From: Prevotella vespertina
GTDB lineage: Bacteria > Bacteroidota > Bacteroidia > Bacteroidales > Bacteroidaceae
Assembly: GCF_009728485.1 (NCBI RefSeq)
Contig: NZ_VVIQ01000006.1
Coordinates: 1 to 64,000 of the forward strand
DNA length: 64,000 bases
Reading direction: 5' to 3'
Below are positions 1 to 7,948 of this stretch, piece by piece. Position 1 is the stretch's first letter; the number at the start of each line of letters is the position of its first letter. Both the position numbers and the translations under genes were made by a program. The notes under the pieces are model-generated. The model saw only the letters and a list, made by a program, of their open reading frames with translations. It was not told the origin of the DNA and did no database searches.

Positions 1-191
1 AGTTTTAAAAGCACCTTTTCCTATATAAGGAATTCAATTGAATTGATCGGTTCGTTTCTTTTACCCATCTATTTGATTCTTAATCAAACAGACGCTTCTT
101 GTACTACTTCTCTGTTTATGTAAATCTTTTCAAAGAACTCTTTCTTTATTGCTTTAAACACTCATAAGCACGTGGCTTATTTCGTAAAAGC
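1..191 (-). other. Leader of a leftward transcript, probably an rRNA operon
   Basis: No gene is visible here. Read on the minus strand, the stretch begins just downstream of a strong promoter and runs off the left edge, giving an untranslated leader of at least 190 nt. It contains a BoxA-like GTTCTTTGA near 140 and a perfect 10-bp hairpin (arms CTGTTTGATT and AATCAAATAG) at about 68-90. A long untranslated leader with an antitermination-like box and a hairpin is typical of rRNA operons. The 16S gene would lie just outside the window, so this is inference; another long leader is possible. Confidence 0.45.
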
Positions 192-196
192 GAATG

Positions 197-228
197 CAAA
201 GGTATATACTTTGCTAGAAACTACCAAA
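197..228 (-). promoter_or_regulatory. Leftward promoter (TTTG, 20 bp, TACCTTTG)
   Basis: On the minus strand a -33 TTTG (228-225) is separated by 20 bp from TACCTTTG (204-197), an exact match to the Bacteroidota housekeeping promoter. AT-rich sequence lies upstream. Transcription would start near 192 and run out of the window. Confidence 0.7.
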
Positions 229-353
229 TGTTTTAAAGAAAAAGTTTCAAAAAAGTATTATTTTCTAGTTCTATCTGTATGAGAAAAGAGGTTATAAAGC
301 TCTACACCATATTATATATAAGTTTGATGAATTTAAATAAATATCATTGAATA

Positions 354-830
354 TTATCCAATCTCTGGGATTACATACGACAATACCCGTAAAATCTGCC
401 CACGTGTAACACCTTCACGGATGGCAACAAAGATAGTATCATCTCCTGCAATTGTTCCCAAAATATAATCAGAATCACTTGCATCAATATCATATGCAAT
501 AGCGCTGGCATAACCTGGTCTAGTCTTCACAATAGCCAATTGTCCCGAGATATTCACAGAAATATAACCACTACGCTGTAACATTTCCGTAGCCTTTCGG
601 GGAGTTGTAACCCGCTTATACATAGTTTCGTTTGGTAAAACATACACATATTTTCCATTCATGGAAGCAGCTTTAGCCACTTTTAACTGCTTAAGATCAC
701 GACTGAGCGTTGCTTGTGTCAATTGAAATCCTTCTGCCTCTAAGGCTCTCAAAACCTCTTCTTGAGAACTAAGTTCCATACTAGATATCAACATTTTCAA
801 TGCTTCTAGTCTACTATTCTTCACTTTCAT
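354..830 (-). CDS. argR: Arginine repressor ArgR
   Basis: Arginine-responsive DNA-binding repressor that controls arginine biosynthesis and breakdown genes. The 158 residues match the family's usual length. The N-terminal winged helix (about 5-60) carries the recognition helix TQATLSRDL (38-46). The C-terminal hexamerisation and arginine-binding domain (about 85-158) has the family motif GTIAGDDT (125-132). The gene stands alone; arginine biosynthesis genes are not in the window, so it must act in trans. A promoter at 857-887 and a palindrome between promoter and start codon suggest autoregulation. Identification is secure. Confidence 0.95.
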   Translation of the reverse strand: MKVKNSRLEALKMLISSMELSSQEEVLRALEAEGFQLTQATLSRDLKQLKVAKAASMNGKYVYVLPNETMYKRVTTPRKATEMLQRSGYISVNISGQLAIVKTRPGYASAIAYDIDASDSDYILGTIAGDDTIFVAIREGVTRGQILRVLSYVIPEIG

Positions 831-848
831 AAGCGTATATTTATGCTT
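831..848. promoter_or_regulatory. Candidate ARG box at the argR start
   Basis: AAGCGTATATTTATGCTT is an imperfect 18-bp palindrome with an AT core, abutting the argR start codon and lying downstream of its -7 box. It resembles the general ARG-box layout (inverted half-sites around an AT centre) but is not an exact consensus match. Repressor bound here would block argR transcription. The assignment is inference. Confidence 0.35.
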
Positions 849-856
849 TAACGCAA

Positions 857-887
857 CAAATATAGATATTTAATTTATAAAAAACAA
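857..887 (-). promoter_or_regulatory. argR promoter
   Basis: On the minus strand TTG (887-885), a 20-bp spacer, then TATATTTG (864-857). The predicted start is near 852, leaving a leader of about 20 nt. Confidence 0.6.
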
Positions 888-1141
888 GTATTTTTGAATA
901 AAAGTAACAATATTTTTTAATAACAAGCTATTACATAACAAAAAACAACTAACGAAGCGTATAAAACTCGAAATAGTATTCACAACAACAACAGAGTCCC
1001 CATCTAAATAGAACTTGTCACAATACAAAAAACGACAATAAATTCTCCTTTACCATACCACATACACATAATTATATATGATTAAGGTACATGCGACATC
1101 TGCCACTACTCTCCTAAAAGATCTAAAAAACGATTATTATA

Positions 1142-1173
1142 TTTGTCAGACTCTTTTCTTTCATTTATATTTG
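1142..1173 (+). promoter_or_regulatory. Promoter of the BI-1 family gene
   Basis: TTTG (1142-1145), exactly 20 bp, then TATATTTG (1166-1173). The predicted start near 1178 gives a leader of about 110 nt. The 456-bp spacer between argR and this gene (831-1286) holds the argR control region, this promoter and AT-rich sequence with no convincing gene. Confidence 0.65.
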
Positions 1174-1286
1174 TAGCTAAATGGCATAGCATTTGTCCAT
1201 TAAGCAAAAAAGAAGAAGAAGCTCTCATTATTATCAGTAGAGTTCCACAATAAAGAAGAAACAAACAGAAAACAAAACAAAAAGAA

Positions 1287-2015
1287 ATGAATATGGATTT
1301 CAACAACTATTCAAAAGTGGTTAATAACCATGATCGTGACCTAGAAATGGCACGCGCATTTCCAGCACTAATGCGTAAGGTATATGTATGGATGGCAATG
1401 GCACTCGCCATTACAGGTATTGTTGCTTATGGGGCAGGTAGTTCTCCTGCACTTATCCAAGCTCTCTACATTAGTAAAGGTCCTATGCTTATTGCAGCCT
1501 TAGTGGAGTTTGGCATCGTATGGTATCTATCATCTCGCATCTATAAGCTATCTCTTGCCAGCGCAACCCTATGGTTTATCCTCTTCTCTGCCATCAATGG
1601 TCTGACCCTCGGATGGATATTTGCAGTATACAAAATAGCCATCATTGCCAAAACCTTCTTTGTCACTGCAGGAACCTTTGGAGCAATGGCATTAATAGGA
1701 TCAACGACGAAGAAGGATTTAACAAAGTTCGGAGGAGTACTCTTCATGGCATTAATTGGTTTGATTATAGCTAGTCTAGTCAACCTCTTCTTGCACAGTT
1801 CCACAATGGATTATATAGTCAGCATTGTTGGAGTGCTCATTTTTACAGGTCTCACCGCATGGGATGCACAAGCAATCAAACGTAACCTTCTCATGGCTCC
1901 TGATGCAGGAGAATCAGCCCAGAAAATAGCACTCCTAGGGTCATTGAGTCTCTATCTCGACTTTATCAACCTCTTCCTTTATCTTCTTCGATTCTTTGGT
2001 AACAATAAAAACTAA
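1287..2015 (+). CDS. Bax inhibitor-1/YccA family membrane protein
   Basis: Integral inner-membrane protein of the BI-1/YccA (TMBIM) family. E. coli YccA modulates the FtsH protease, and the Bacillus homologue YetJ leaks calcium in a pH-dependent way; the role here is unknown. The 242-residue chain has a short hydrophilic N-terminus (1-30) followed by about seven hydrophobic segments. The C-terminus carries the family signature around LYLDFINLFLYLLRFFG (222-238). A long leader and its own promoter precede it, and a strong hairpin follows, so it is probably monocistronic. Family assignment is firm. Confidence 0.9.
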   Translation: MNMDFNNYSKVVNNHDRDLEMARAFPALMRKVYVWMAMALAITGIVAYGAGSSPALIQALYISKGPMLIAALVEFGIVWYLSSRIYKLSLASATLWFILFSAINGLTLGWIFAVYKIAIIAKTFFVTAGTFGAMALIGSTTKKDLTKFGGVLFMALIGLIIASLVNLFLHSSTMDYIVSIVGVLIFTGLTAWDAQAIKRNLLMAPDAGESAQKIALLGSLSLYLDFINLFLYLLRFFGNNKN

Positions 2016-2029
2016 GGCATTTAAATATC

Positions 2030-2060
2030 ATACGGACAACCCTCATGGTTGTCCGTATTT
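2030..2060 (+). terminator. Terminator after the BI-1 gene
   Basis: A perfect 12-bp stem (ATACGGACAACC with GGTTGTCCGTAT) and a 5-nt loop, followed by a short T-rich stretch. It sits 15 bp past the stop codon. Confidence 0.7.
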
Positions 2061-2084
2061 GATGAAATAAAATTGATAAAAGAC

Positions 2085-2115
2085 TTGACTATTCAAAAGA
2101 ATATCCATATATTTG
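2085..2115 (+). promoter_or_regulatory. Promoter of the M48 protease gene
   Basis: TTG (2085-2087), 20 bp, TATATTTG (2108-2115). The predicted start near 2120 leaves a leader of about 30 nt before the ATG at 2150. Confidence 0.6.
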
Positions 2116-2149
2116 TCACAAATTAACTTTAACAAACAAAACAGTTCGT

Positions 2150-3079
2150 ATGAGAAAGAGATTTTACAGTGTATGTATTGCCACATTACTCATTGCAGGA
2201 GCAACACCAATGAAGGCGCAGTTCAATATAGGGAAAGCTGCAAGTGGTGCCGTAAAAGTAGCCAAAGCTGCAACTTTGACAGATGCAGACATGGCAAATT
2301 ACGTAAAAGAATACGTTGCTTGGTTGGATAAGAACAACAAAGTTTGCGATGCTCGCAGCCCTTACACAAAGCGTCTTAACAAATTAACACAAGGTCTTAC
2401 CAATGTAGAAGGAATCCCTTTGAACTTTAAAGTTTACTATGTAACAGACGTCAATGCCTTTGCCTGCCCTGATGGAAGCGTACGAGTATTCTCATCCCTC
2501 ATGGATCTTATGACAGACGAAGAACTTTTGGGCGTTATTGGACATGAGATTGGTCACGTTGCACATAAAGACTCTAAGAAAAGATTCCGTACCTCCCTAC
2601 TTACTTCTGCGCTCAAAGATGGACTCGCTGCAACCAATGGTAAAGCCGCAGCACTTACTGATTCACAACTTGGTGAACTAGGCGAATCACTCCTCAATGC
2701 CACTTACTCTCAGAAACAAGAGAGTCAGGCAGATGCTTACGGATATGAGTTTCTGAAAGAGAATGGCAAAAATCCATGGGCTATTGCACTATCTTTCGAG
2801 AAATTAAAGAAACTCGAAGAAGACCAAGGTATCCAAAAAGAAGGTAAATGGAAGCGTATGTTCTCTTCACACCCAGATCTTGACAAGCGTATCAAAACTA
2901 TGAGTAAGCTTGCAACAAAGGATGGATTTGCACGTCCAGAGAACAAGATGCCTGAAAAGATAGAACCAGAGAAGACTACATCTACTAGTCAGACAACCAA
3001 CAAACAAGGTACAAAAAAGACTTCTACTGGTAAAAAGCCTGTAGGAAAGAAACCAACTCCTAAAGGAAAAAGAAAATAA
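2150..3079 (+). CDS. Secreted M48 family zinc metalloprotease
   Basis: Zinc-dependent endopeptidase of the M48 family (HtpX, BepA/YfgC, Oma1 relatives), probably acting in the periplasm on envelope proteins. A signal peptide covers about 1-23. The HEIGH zinc motif is at 132-136, and the third ligand is expected at E191 within QKQESQADAYGYE, whose D195 matches the family's ExxxD arrangement. There is no TPR domain like that of BepA. The last 40 residues are a low-complexity tail rich in Lys, Thr and Pro (about 270-309), possibly for cell-wall or surface interaction. It is transcribed alone, between two hairpins. Substrate unknown. Confidence 0.9.
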   Translation: MRKRFYSVCIATLLIAGATPMKAQFNIGKAASGAVKVAKAATLTDADMANYVKEYVAWLDKNNKVCDARSPYTKRLNKLTQGLTNVEGIPLNFKVYYVTDVNAFACPDGSVRVFSSLMDLMTDEELLGVIGHEIGHVAHKDSKKRFRTSLLTSALKDGLAATNGKAAALTDSQLGELGESLLNATYSQKQESQADAYGYEFLKENGKNPWAIALSFEKLKKLEEDQGIQKEGKWKRMFSSHPDLDKRIKTMSKLATKDGFARPENKMPEKIEPEKTTSTSQTTNKQGTKKTSTGKKPVGKKPTPKGKRK

Positions 3080-3134
3080 TAAAAGTAAACTCAGAAATTA
3101 TCTGTAGTAACTTACACATTTACTTATAAACAAG

Positions 3135-3174
3135 AAAGAGAGGCAGTTATCAAGATGATAATCTGCCTCTCTTT
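3135..3174. terminator. Bidirectional terminator between the protease gene and tdh
   Basis: A long hairpin with arms AAAGAGAGGCAG and CTGCCTCTCTTT, extended towards the loop by TATC/GATA. A-rich and T-rich flanks would let it stop transcription from both converging genes. Confidence 0.7.
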
Positions 3175-3188
3175 TATCTTTAAAAGGA

Positions 3189-4142
3189 CTATTTCAACTT
3201 TACCTTTAAGTTCTTTAGCATATCAATCGTCATGGATTCCAAATCAAATTGTGGTTTCCAATCCCATTCCTCACGTGCACAACTATCATCTAAACTATCA
3301 GGCCAACTGTCGGCAATACTCTGCTTGAGAGGATCAACATCGTATTCCATCTCAAAATCAGGCTTATGCTGCTTAATTACATTAAATATTTCTTCTGGAT
3401 CAAAACTCATCGATGCAATATTGAAACCATTACGATGCACCAAACGAGATGGGTCAGCCTCCATTAAGGAAATGGCTGCATTCAATCCATCAGGCATATA
3501 CATCATATCCATCAATGTACCTCTCTTAATTGGGCACACGAACTTCTCACCGCGAACAGCCGAGTAGTAGATATCGACAGCATAGTCAGTTGTACCACCA
3601 CCAGGAGGTGTCACATAAGAAATCAAACCAGGGAAACGCACAGAACGAGTATCTACTCCATATTTATTGAAGTAATAATCACTCAACAATTCAGTAGCAA
3701 CCTTTGACACACCATAGATAGTTCTTGGACGCTGTATCGTATCCTGTGGTGTCTTGACACGAGGTGTACTCGGGCCAAATGAGCCTATAGAACTAGGCGT
3801 GAAGACCGCACATTGATTCTCACGTGCAACTTCCAAGATGTTCCAAAGACCATCAATACCAATCTTCCAAGCTAACTGTGGCTTATTCTCCGCCACGACA
3901 GATAACAATGCTGCAAGGTTATAAATCGTATCAACATGATACTTCTTTACAACCTCCGCAATCATTTGCGGGTTTGTAACATCAGCCTCTGCAAAAGGTC
4001 CACCATCCCTCAGTTCACCCGTAGGTTCAGCACCTTTAATATAACCAGCGACGATGTTCTCATTGCCATAACACTTTCTCAATTCCCTGGTAAGCTCTGA
4101 GCCTATCTGCCCAGTGGAGCCTATCACTAAAACATTTTTCAT
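3189..4142 (-). CDS. SDR-type L-threonine 3-dehydrogenase
   Basis: NAD-dependent dehydrogenase that oxidises L-threonine to 2-amino-3-ketobutyrate. It belongs to the extended short-chain dehydrogenase (UDP-galactose-epimerase-like) group, not the zinc-dependent Tdh of E. coli. The NAD-binding GSTGQIGSEL is at 8-17, a catalytic serine lies in TPSS (115-118), and the YxxxK pair is Y143 and K147 in YGVSK. PGLIS (171-175) is also typical of this enzyme. The 317-residue length fits. The divergent neighbour encodes the second enzyme of the pathway, which supports the substrate call over a generic epimerase. The spacer has TTACTTTG, a near match to the -7 box, at 4182-4175. Confidence 0.88.
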   Translation of the reverse strand: MKNVLVIGSTGQIGSELTRELRKCYGNENIVAGYIKGAEPTGELRDGGPFAEADVTNPQMIAEVVKKYHVDTIYNLAALLSVVAENKPQLAWKIGIDGLWNILEVARENQCAVFTPSSIGSFGPSTPRVKTPQDTIQRPRTIYGVSKVATELLSDYYFNKYGVDTRSVRFPGLISYVTPPGGGTTDYAVDIYYSAVRGEKFVCPIKRGTLMDMMYMPDGLNAAISLMEADPSRLVHRNGFNIASMSFDPEEIFNVIKQHKPDFEMEYDVDPLKQSIADSWPDSLDDSCAREEWDWKPQFDLESMTIDMLKNLKVKLK

Positions 4143-4174
4143 ATATATAGATAAGTTGATAATCCATTTTGTTG

Positions 4175-4296
4175 CAAAGTAAACATATTTTTATCGAATA
4201 GAGCTCTTCGATATCTTAAAATTATCAAAATTACTGATTCTATTACAAAAAAGCATTGTAAAACATCCTTATTCTCGTTTTTTATACCTTACTTTG
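4175..4296. promoter_or_regulatory. Divergent control region of tdh and kbl
   Basis: The 185-bp spacer carries TTACTTTG facing left (4182-4175) and TTACTTTG facing right (4289-4296). Both differ from TAnnTTTG by one base in the same way. The two genes may therefore share a regulator or sigma factor; no clear operator palindrome was seen. Confidence 0.35.
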
Positions 4297-4327
4297 CCCT
4301 GTATAACAATTAAAAGAATCTAATGTT

Positions 4328-5515
4328 ATGTATGGAAAGATGAAAGAATATCTCTGCAACTCACTTGCTGAGATAACAGAAGCAGGGCTTTACAAGAATG
4401 AAAGAATCATCGAAAGCCCACAGAGTGCAGCAATTGAAGTAAAAGGTAAAGAGGTTTTGAACTTCTGCGCCAATAACTATTTGGGACTCTCCAATCACCC
4501 TCGTCTGATTGAAGGTGCCAAGAAGATGATGGACAAGAGAGGCTTCGGTATGTCATCAGTACGCTTTATCTGTGGTACACAAGATGGGCATAAAGAGCTT
4601 GAAGCTGCCATCTCCGAATACTTCAAGACAGAAGATACTATCCTCTATGCAGCATGCTTTGATGCTAATGGAGGTGTATTCGAACCTTTGTTCACAGACG
4701 AAGATGCTATCATTTCCGATGCGCTAAATCACGCCTCTATCATTGATGGTGTGCGCCTTTGCAAGGCTAAACGTTATCGTTATGCCAATGCAGACATGGC
4801 TGATTTAGAGCGTTGCTTGCAAGAGGCACAAGCCCAACGTTTCCGCATTATTGTTACTGATGGCGTATTCTCAATGGATGGTAATGTGGCTCCAATAGAC
4901 AAGATTTGCGATTTAGCAGAGAAGTATGATGCTCTCGTAATGGTTGATGAATCACACTCAGCGGGCGTGGTTGGTGCTACAGGTCATGGTGTTAGCGAGC
5001 TTTGCAAGACCTATGGTCGTGTGGACATATATACTGGAACCTTAGGAAAAGCATTCGGTGGAGCATTAGGAGGATTCACTACTGGACGTAAGGAGATCAT
5101 TGATATGCTTCGTCAACGCAGTCGCCCATACCTCTTCTCCAACTCTCTTGCACCTTGTATCATCGGTGCGAGCCTTGAAGTATTTAAGATGTTGAAGGAA
5201 AGCAACGCCCTTCATGATCAGCTGGTAGAGAACGTTAACTACTTTAGAGACCACATGTTGGCTGCTGGATTCGATATTAAACCCACCCAAAGTGCCATCT
5301 GTGCCGTTATGCTCTACGATGCTAAACTATCTCAGGTATATGCAGCTAAGTTGTTAGAAGAGGGTATCTATGTTACAGGTTTCTACTATCCTGTTGTTCC
5401 AAAGGGGCAGGCTCGCATTCGAGTTCAAATCTCGGCAGGTCACAATCGTGAGCAACTTGACAAGTGTATAGCAGCCTTCATCAAAGTTGGTAAGGAACTT
5501 GAAGTATTAAAGTAA
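4328..5515 (+). CDS. kbl: Glycine C-acetyltransferase (2-amino-3-ketobutyrate CoA ligase)
   Basis: PLP enzyme that splits 2-amino-3-ketobutyrate with CoA into glycine and acetyl-CoA, completing threonine breakdown begun by the divergent dehydrogenase. At 395 residues it has the usual length. The PLP lysine is K241 in TGTLGKAFGGALGG, D207 lies in VDESHS (contacting the PLP ring), and NHASIIDG (134-141) is the conserved substrate-side loop. An ATG four codons downstream (4340) is an alternative start. Related alpha-oxoamine synthases (BioF, serine palmitoyltransferase) share the fold, but pairing with the threonine dehydrogenase favours Kbl. Confidence 0.9.
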   Translation: MYGKMKEYLCNSLAEITEAGLYKNERIIESPQSAAIEVKGKEVLNFCANNYLGLSNHPRLIEGAKKMMDKRGFGMSSVRFICGTQDGHKELEAAISEYFKTEDTILYAACFDANGGVFEPLFTDEDAIISDALNHASIIDGVRLCKAKRYRYANADMADLERCLQEAQAQRFRIIVTDGVFSMDGNVAPIDKICDLAEKYDALVMVDESHSAGVVGATGHGVSELCKTYGRVDIYTGTLGKAFGGALGGFTTGRKEIIDMLRQRSRPYLFSNSLAPCIIGASLEVFKMLKESNALHDQLVENVNYFRDHMLAAGFDIKPTQSAICAVMLYDAKLSQVYAAKLLEEGIYVTGFYYPVVPKGQARIRVQISAGHNREQLDKCIAAFIKVGKELEVLK

Positions 5516-5552
5516 GGACATCTACTCACAAAAAACACATCATTTTAAGAAC

Positions 5553-5590
5553 AAGAAAAGCTGTATCTATATTTCGATACAGCTTTTCTT
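5553..5590 (+). terminator. Terminator after kbl
   Basis: A perfect 15-bp stem (AAGAAAAGCTGTATC with GATACAGCTTTTCTT) around an 8-nt loop, 38 bp past the stop. The rest of the 304-bp spacer (5591-5819) is AT-rich and shows nothing further. Confidence 0.75.
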
Positions 5591-5819
5591 ATGTCCGAAA
5601 AAAGACTTCCTTGAATTAATTTTTAGTTTATTTTTTTCAAAGAATCAATTTATTTTCATGTTATTATTAGTCTATTTTTTTGAATATAAAAACATACCTT
5701 CAAATCAACATAACAATCTCCTATCATTTAAAAAACACTCTTGAAGATAATAGGTAGGCGTCTTCTAAACGACAAAGAACGCCATAATATAAAACAAACT
5801 ATACTAAAAAGGGATATTA

Positions 5820-6506
5820 TCAGAAGTATTTTCTAACCATTCCATTATAGGTATTGATGTCTAAAACAATGGAGTCTCTCGTCTGAATATTCGTCATTGG
5901 CATACTAACAAATATACGTGCACTGTAATACTCTGGTACGCCATTCTGCGCATGATACAATCGCATATAGAAGTTCTTACCACCATCTAACCTTCTTTTT
6001 ACCGAGTCAACAACAATAGCTAACGATTGCGCAACCTTCTTATCATCAACTTTACCTGTTTTCAAAGACAATCCAAGGTTAAGATAACGGCGATTCTTAC
6101 TTATCCAAGCACTCTCAAATGTAACAGGATCAGTGTGTATATCTACCACATCCAATGCAAACTTCATCTGCAAAACAGGTACAGGACTAATATCAATAGC
6201 CTTTGTCACACCTTCAACCACCTTATTATAATATAGCATCGCACGATAAGTCGTGTCGGGTTTAACCGCCCATAGCTTTTTTACATGAGGTCGTAACGAC
6301 AAGTGTTCACCCTTGTCTGTGACAGCCTCAACCAGTTCGGAAGCATCATTTGAACGCACTTCAACAAAGTCAGTGTTAAGGTATGACAAGCCAGAATCAC
6401 CCTTTTCGAAGAAGTCATGCTTACAGGCAACAACCATAAGTAATGTTACAAGCAACATTACTATGGTCATTCCGCCCTGTATCTTACTATTGATTCTCGT
6501 ACTCAC
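5820..6506 (-). CDS. Lipoprotein, possibly NigD-like
   Basis: A 228-residue outer-envelope lipoprotein of uncertain function. The N-terminus has basic residues, a hydrophobic stretch (13-27) and a lipobox ending VVAC, with the lipidated cysteine at 28. The layout, with a small beta-rich domain around 45-95 (RAMLYYNK in a likely OB-type fold) and a C-terminal domain, resembles the Bacteroidota NigD-like family, but this rests on general appearance. It begins 6 bp after the acyltransferase stop, so the two are co-transcribed, which would be consistent with an envelope role. Confidence 0.6.
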   Translation of the reverse strand: MSTRINSKIQGGMTIVMLLVTLLMVVACKHDFFEKGDSGLSYLNTDFVEVRSNDASELVEAVTDKGEHLSLRPHVKKLWAVKPDTTYRAMLYYNKVVEGVTKAIDISPVPVLQMKFALDVVDIHTDPVTFESAWISKNRRYLNLGLSLKTGKVDDKKVAQSLAIVVDSVKRRLDGGKNFYMRLYHAQNGVPEYYSARIFVSMPMTNIQTRDSIVLDINTYNGMVRKYF

Positions 6507-6512
6507 AGAGGT

Positions 6513-7712
6513 TTATTTCTTAAAAGTAAGACGATTCAACAACGATTTTAAACGCCCACTTTCTGAAGATGCATCTATATAATTTTTTGCGGGATAAGCG
6601 TATTGTGTGAGCAAGCAAGTACGCAAGAATTGCTCATCACGATTCTCTATATCAATCTTCTCAATCTGTCCTGCAAGGTAGGAATCGAACTTTTCGTAAT
6701 CATCCTGCGTGTAATACTCCTCGTAAACCTTCGTGTCTTGAATCATATCAAGGGCAACGTAATTAATAGGATAGAGCTTATAACTACTATGAATTTCGTG
6801 GTCAATATGAGAAGCGATGGTATCAAAGAGCTTATTTTTTGGTAAATCAGTATCCAAAGTATCGAGCCAATCGTCTATACATGGTGCACAATGATAGAAG
6901 ATATGACCTTTAAATCCCTTGATACCTATCAACATACTCTCTAAGTCATCCTCGGCAGTCTTTTTCCAATAAGGTATGTCTCGACGTAATTGATATTCCC
7001 TTGCCTTGAGGTAGTCACATGGGTCATACTCATAAGAGATGGATAGTGGAACTATATGCAACTGCTTCAAGCGATCAATAATACTCCCTTCACCACCCAT
7101 AACCATCATTTTTAAGATTGCAGGTTGGGTGAGATCGTTAGAGTTCTTAGCACGACCTTGACGTTGCGCAATCCATACATTCTCGTTTTTCTCTGCCACT
7201 GCGAAATGGATATATTCGGACATTCGCTTGCTGGCACGCAACATTTCAACAGAATGTAACGCCCTTTCAACGGTAAAAGACTTATTAATACGCACCAAAT
7301 CACGTATCCAATCAGCAGAGAGAAGATTATCTCCGATTGCAATCTCGCATGTTGTAGAGAAGCCAACATCTATCAGTAACTTATCCAAAAAGGCTGAATC
7401 AAGAACAATATCACGATGGTTACTAATGAAAGTGTACCTTTTTCGGATGTCAATGTTCGTTGCGTCCATACTAAGACCTAAGCTCAAGGTCGTCACCAAA
7501 CGCTGTAAGAAGGGATAACAAAATGCTTTCTGAAATTCAAGATTCGTCTTACAAGCTCGTATCTTCTGCTCCAGTATTTCCATAGGAACATCAGGATAAA
7601 GATATGCTAACACTTGTTGAAACTGCTTGTCAGCAAGAATCCGATCATAGACTACTGGTAATTCCTCTGGTTCAAAGGGGCGAATAGGATCAAACTCCGA
7701 TGGTATCTTCAT
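6513..7712 (-). CDS. 1-acylglycerol-3-phosphate acyltransferase-like protein
   Basis: Putative glycerolipid acyltransferase (PlsC-like superfamily). The catalytic block SNHRDIVLD is at 97-105, with H99 as the base and an acidic residue following. The segment around 192-200 with GRAKNSND resembles the phosphate-binding EGRxR/GRAK block. At 399 residues it is longer than plain PlsC, with about 90 residues before the catalytic block, as in a Bacteroidota subfamily annotated as glycerol acyltransferases. No strong membrane segment is evident. It is the first gene of an operon with the downstream lipoprotein. The acyl acceptor cannot be read from sequence. Confidence 0.75.
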   Translation of the reverse strand: MKIPSEFDPIRPFEPEELPVVYDRILADKQFQQVLAYLYPDVPMEILEQKIRACKTNLEFQKAFCYPFLQRLVTTLSLGLSMDATNIDIRKRYTFISNHRDIVLDSAFLDKLLIDVGFSTTCEIAIGDNLLSADWIRDLVRINKSFTVERALHSVEMLRASKRMSEYIHFAVAEKNENVWIAQRQGRAKNSNDLTQPAILKMMVMGGEGSIIDRLKQLHIVPLSISYEYDPCDYLKAREYQLRRDIPYWKKTAEDDLESMLIGIKGFKGHIFYHCAPCIDDWLDTLDTDLPKNKLFDTIASHIDHEIHSSYKLYPINYVALDMIQDTKVYEEYYTQDDYEKFDSYLAGQIEKIDIENRDEQFLRTCLLTQYAYPAKNYIDASSESGRLKSLLNRLTFKK

Positions 7713-7749
7713 AACTATAAGTAATTAATTTATTTCTACTTTATTAGTA

Positions 7750-7757
7750 CAAATATA
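7750..7757 (-). promoter_or_regulatory. -7 box of the acyltransferase-lipoprotein operon
   Basis: TATATTTG on the minus strand, 38 bp before the start codon. No good -33 element was found. Confidence 0.45.
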
Positions 7758-7911
7758 GGTAAAACAGCCCAATCTCTAAAATAGAAGACCATCGTTTAAC
7801 AGAAGATTAACAATTTTCTCTAACCTTGTCATATTATCCGAACTATACGTAAAGGTGATTACCTTAACAAGATAATGTTATATTTATGAGGATAATAATA
7901 CGCTAAATTAC

Positions 7912-7941
7912 TTGCCAATCACAAACAAAGTGTTATCTTTG
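7912..7941 (+). promoter_or_regulatory. Promoter of the glycosyltransferase gene, leaderless
   Basis: TTG (7912-7914), 19 bp, TATCTTTG (7934-7941). The ATG at 7949 is only 8 nt from the end of the box, so the mRNA would have a leader of three bases or fewer. Confidence 0.65.
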
Positions 7942-7948
7942 CAATGTT

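Noticed and set aside
1106..1306. A 66-codon frame on the minus strand upstream of the BI-1 gene
   Set aside because: Its start overlaps the BI-1 start, it covers that gene's promoter, and its composition is what AT-rich spacer gives by chance.
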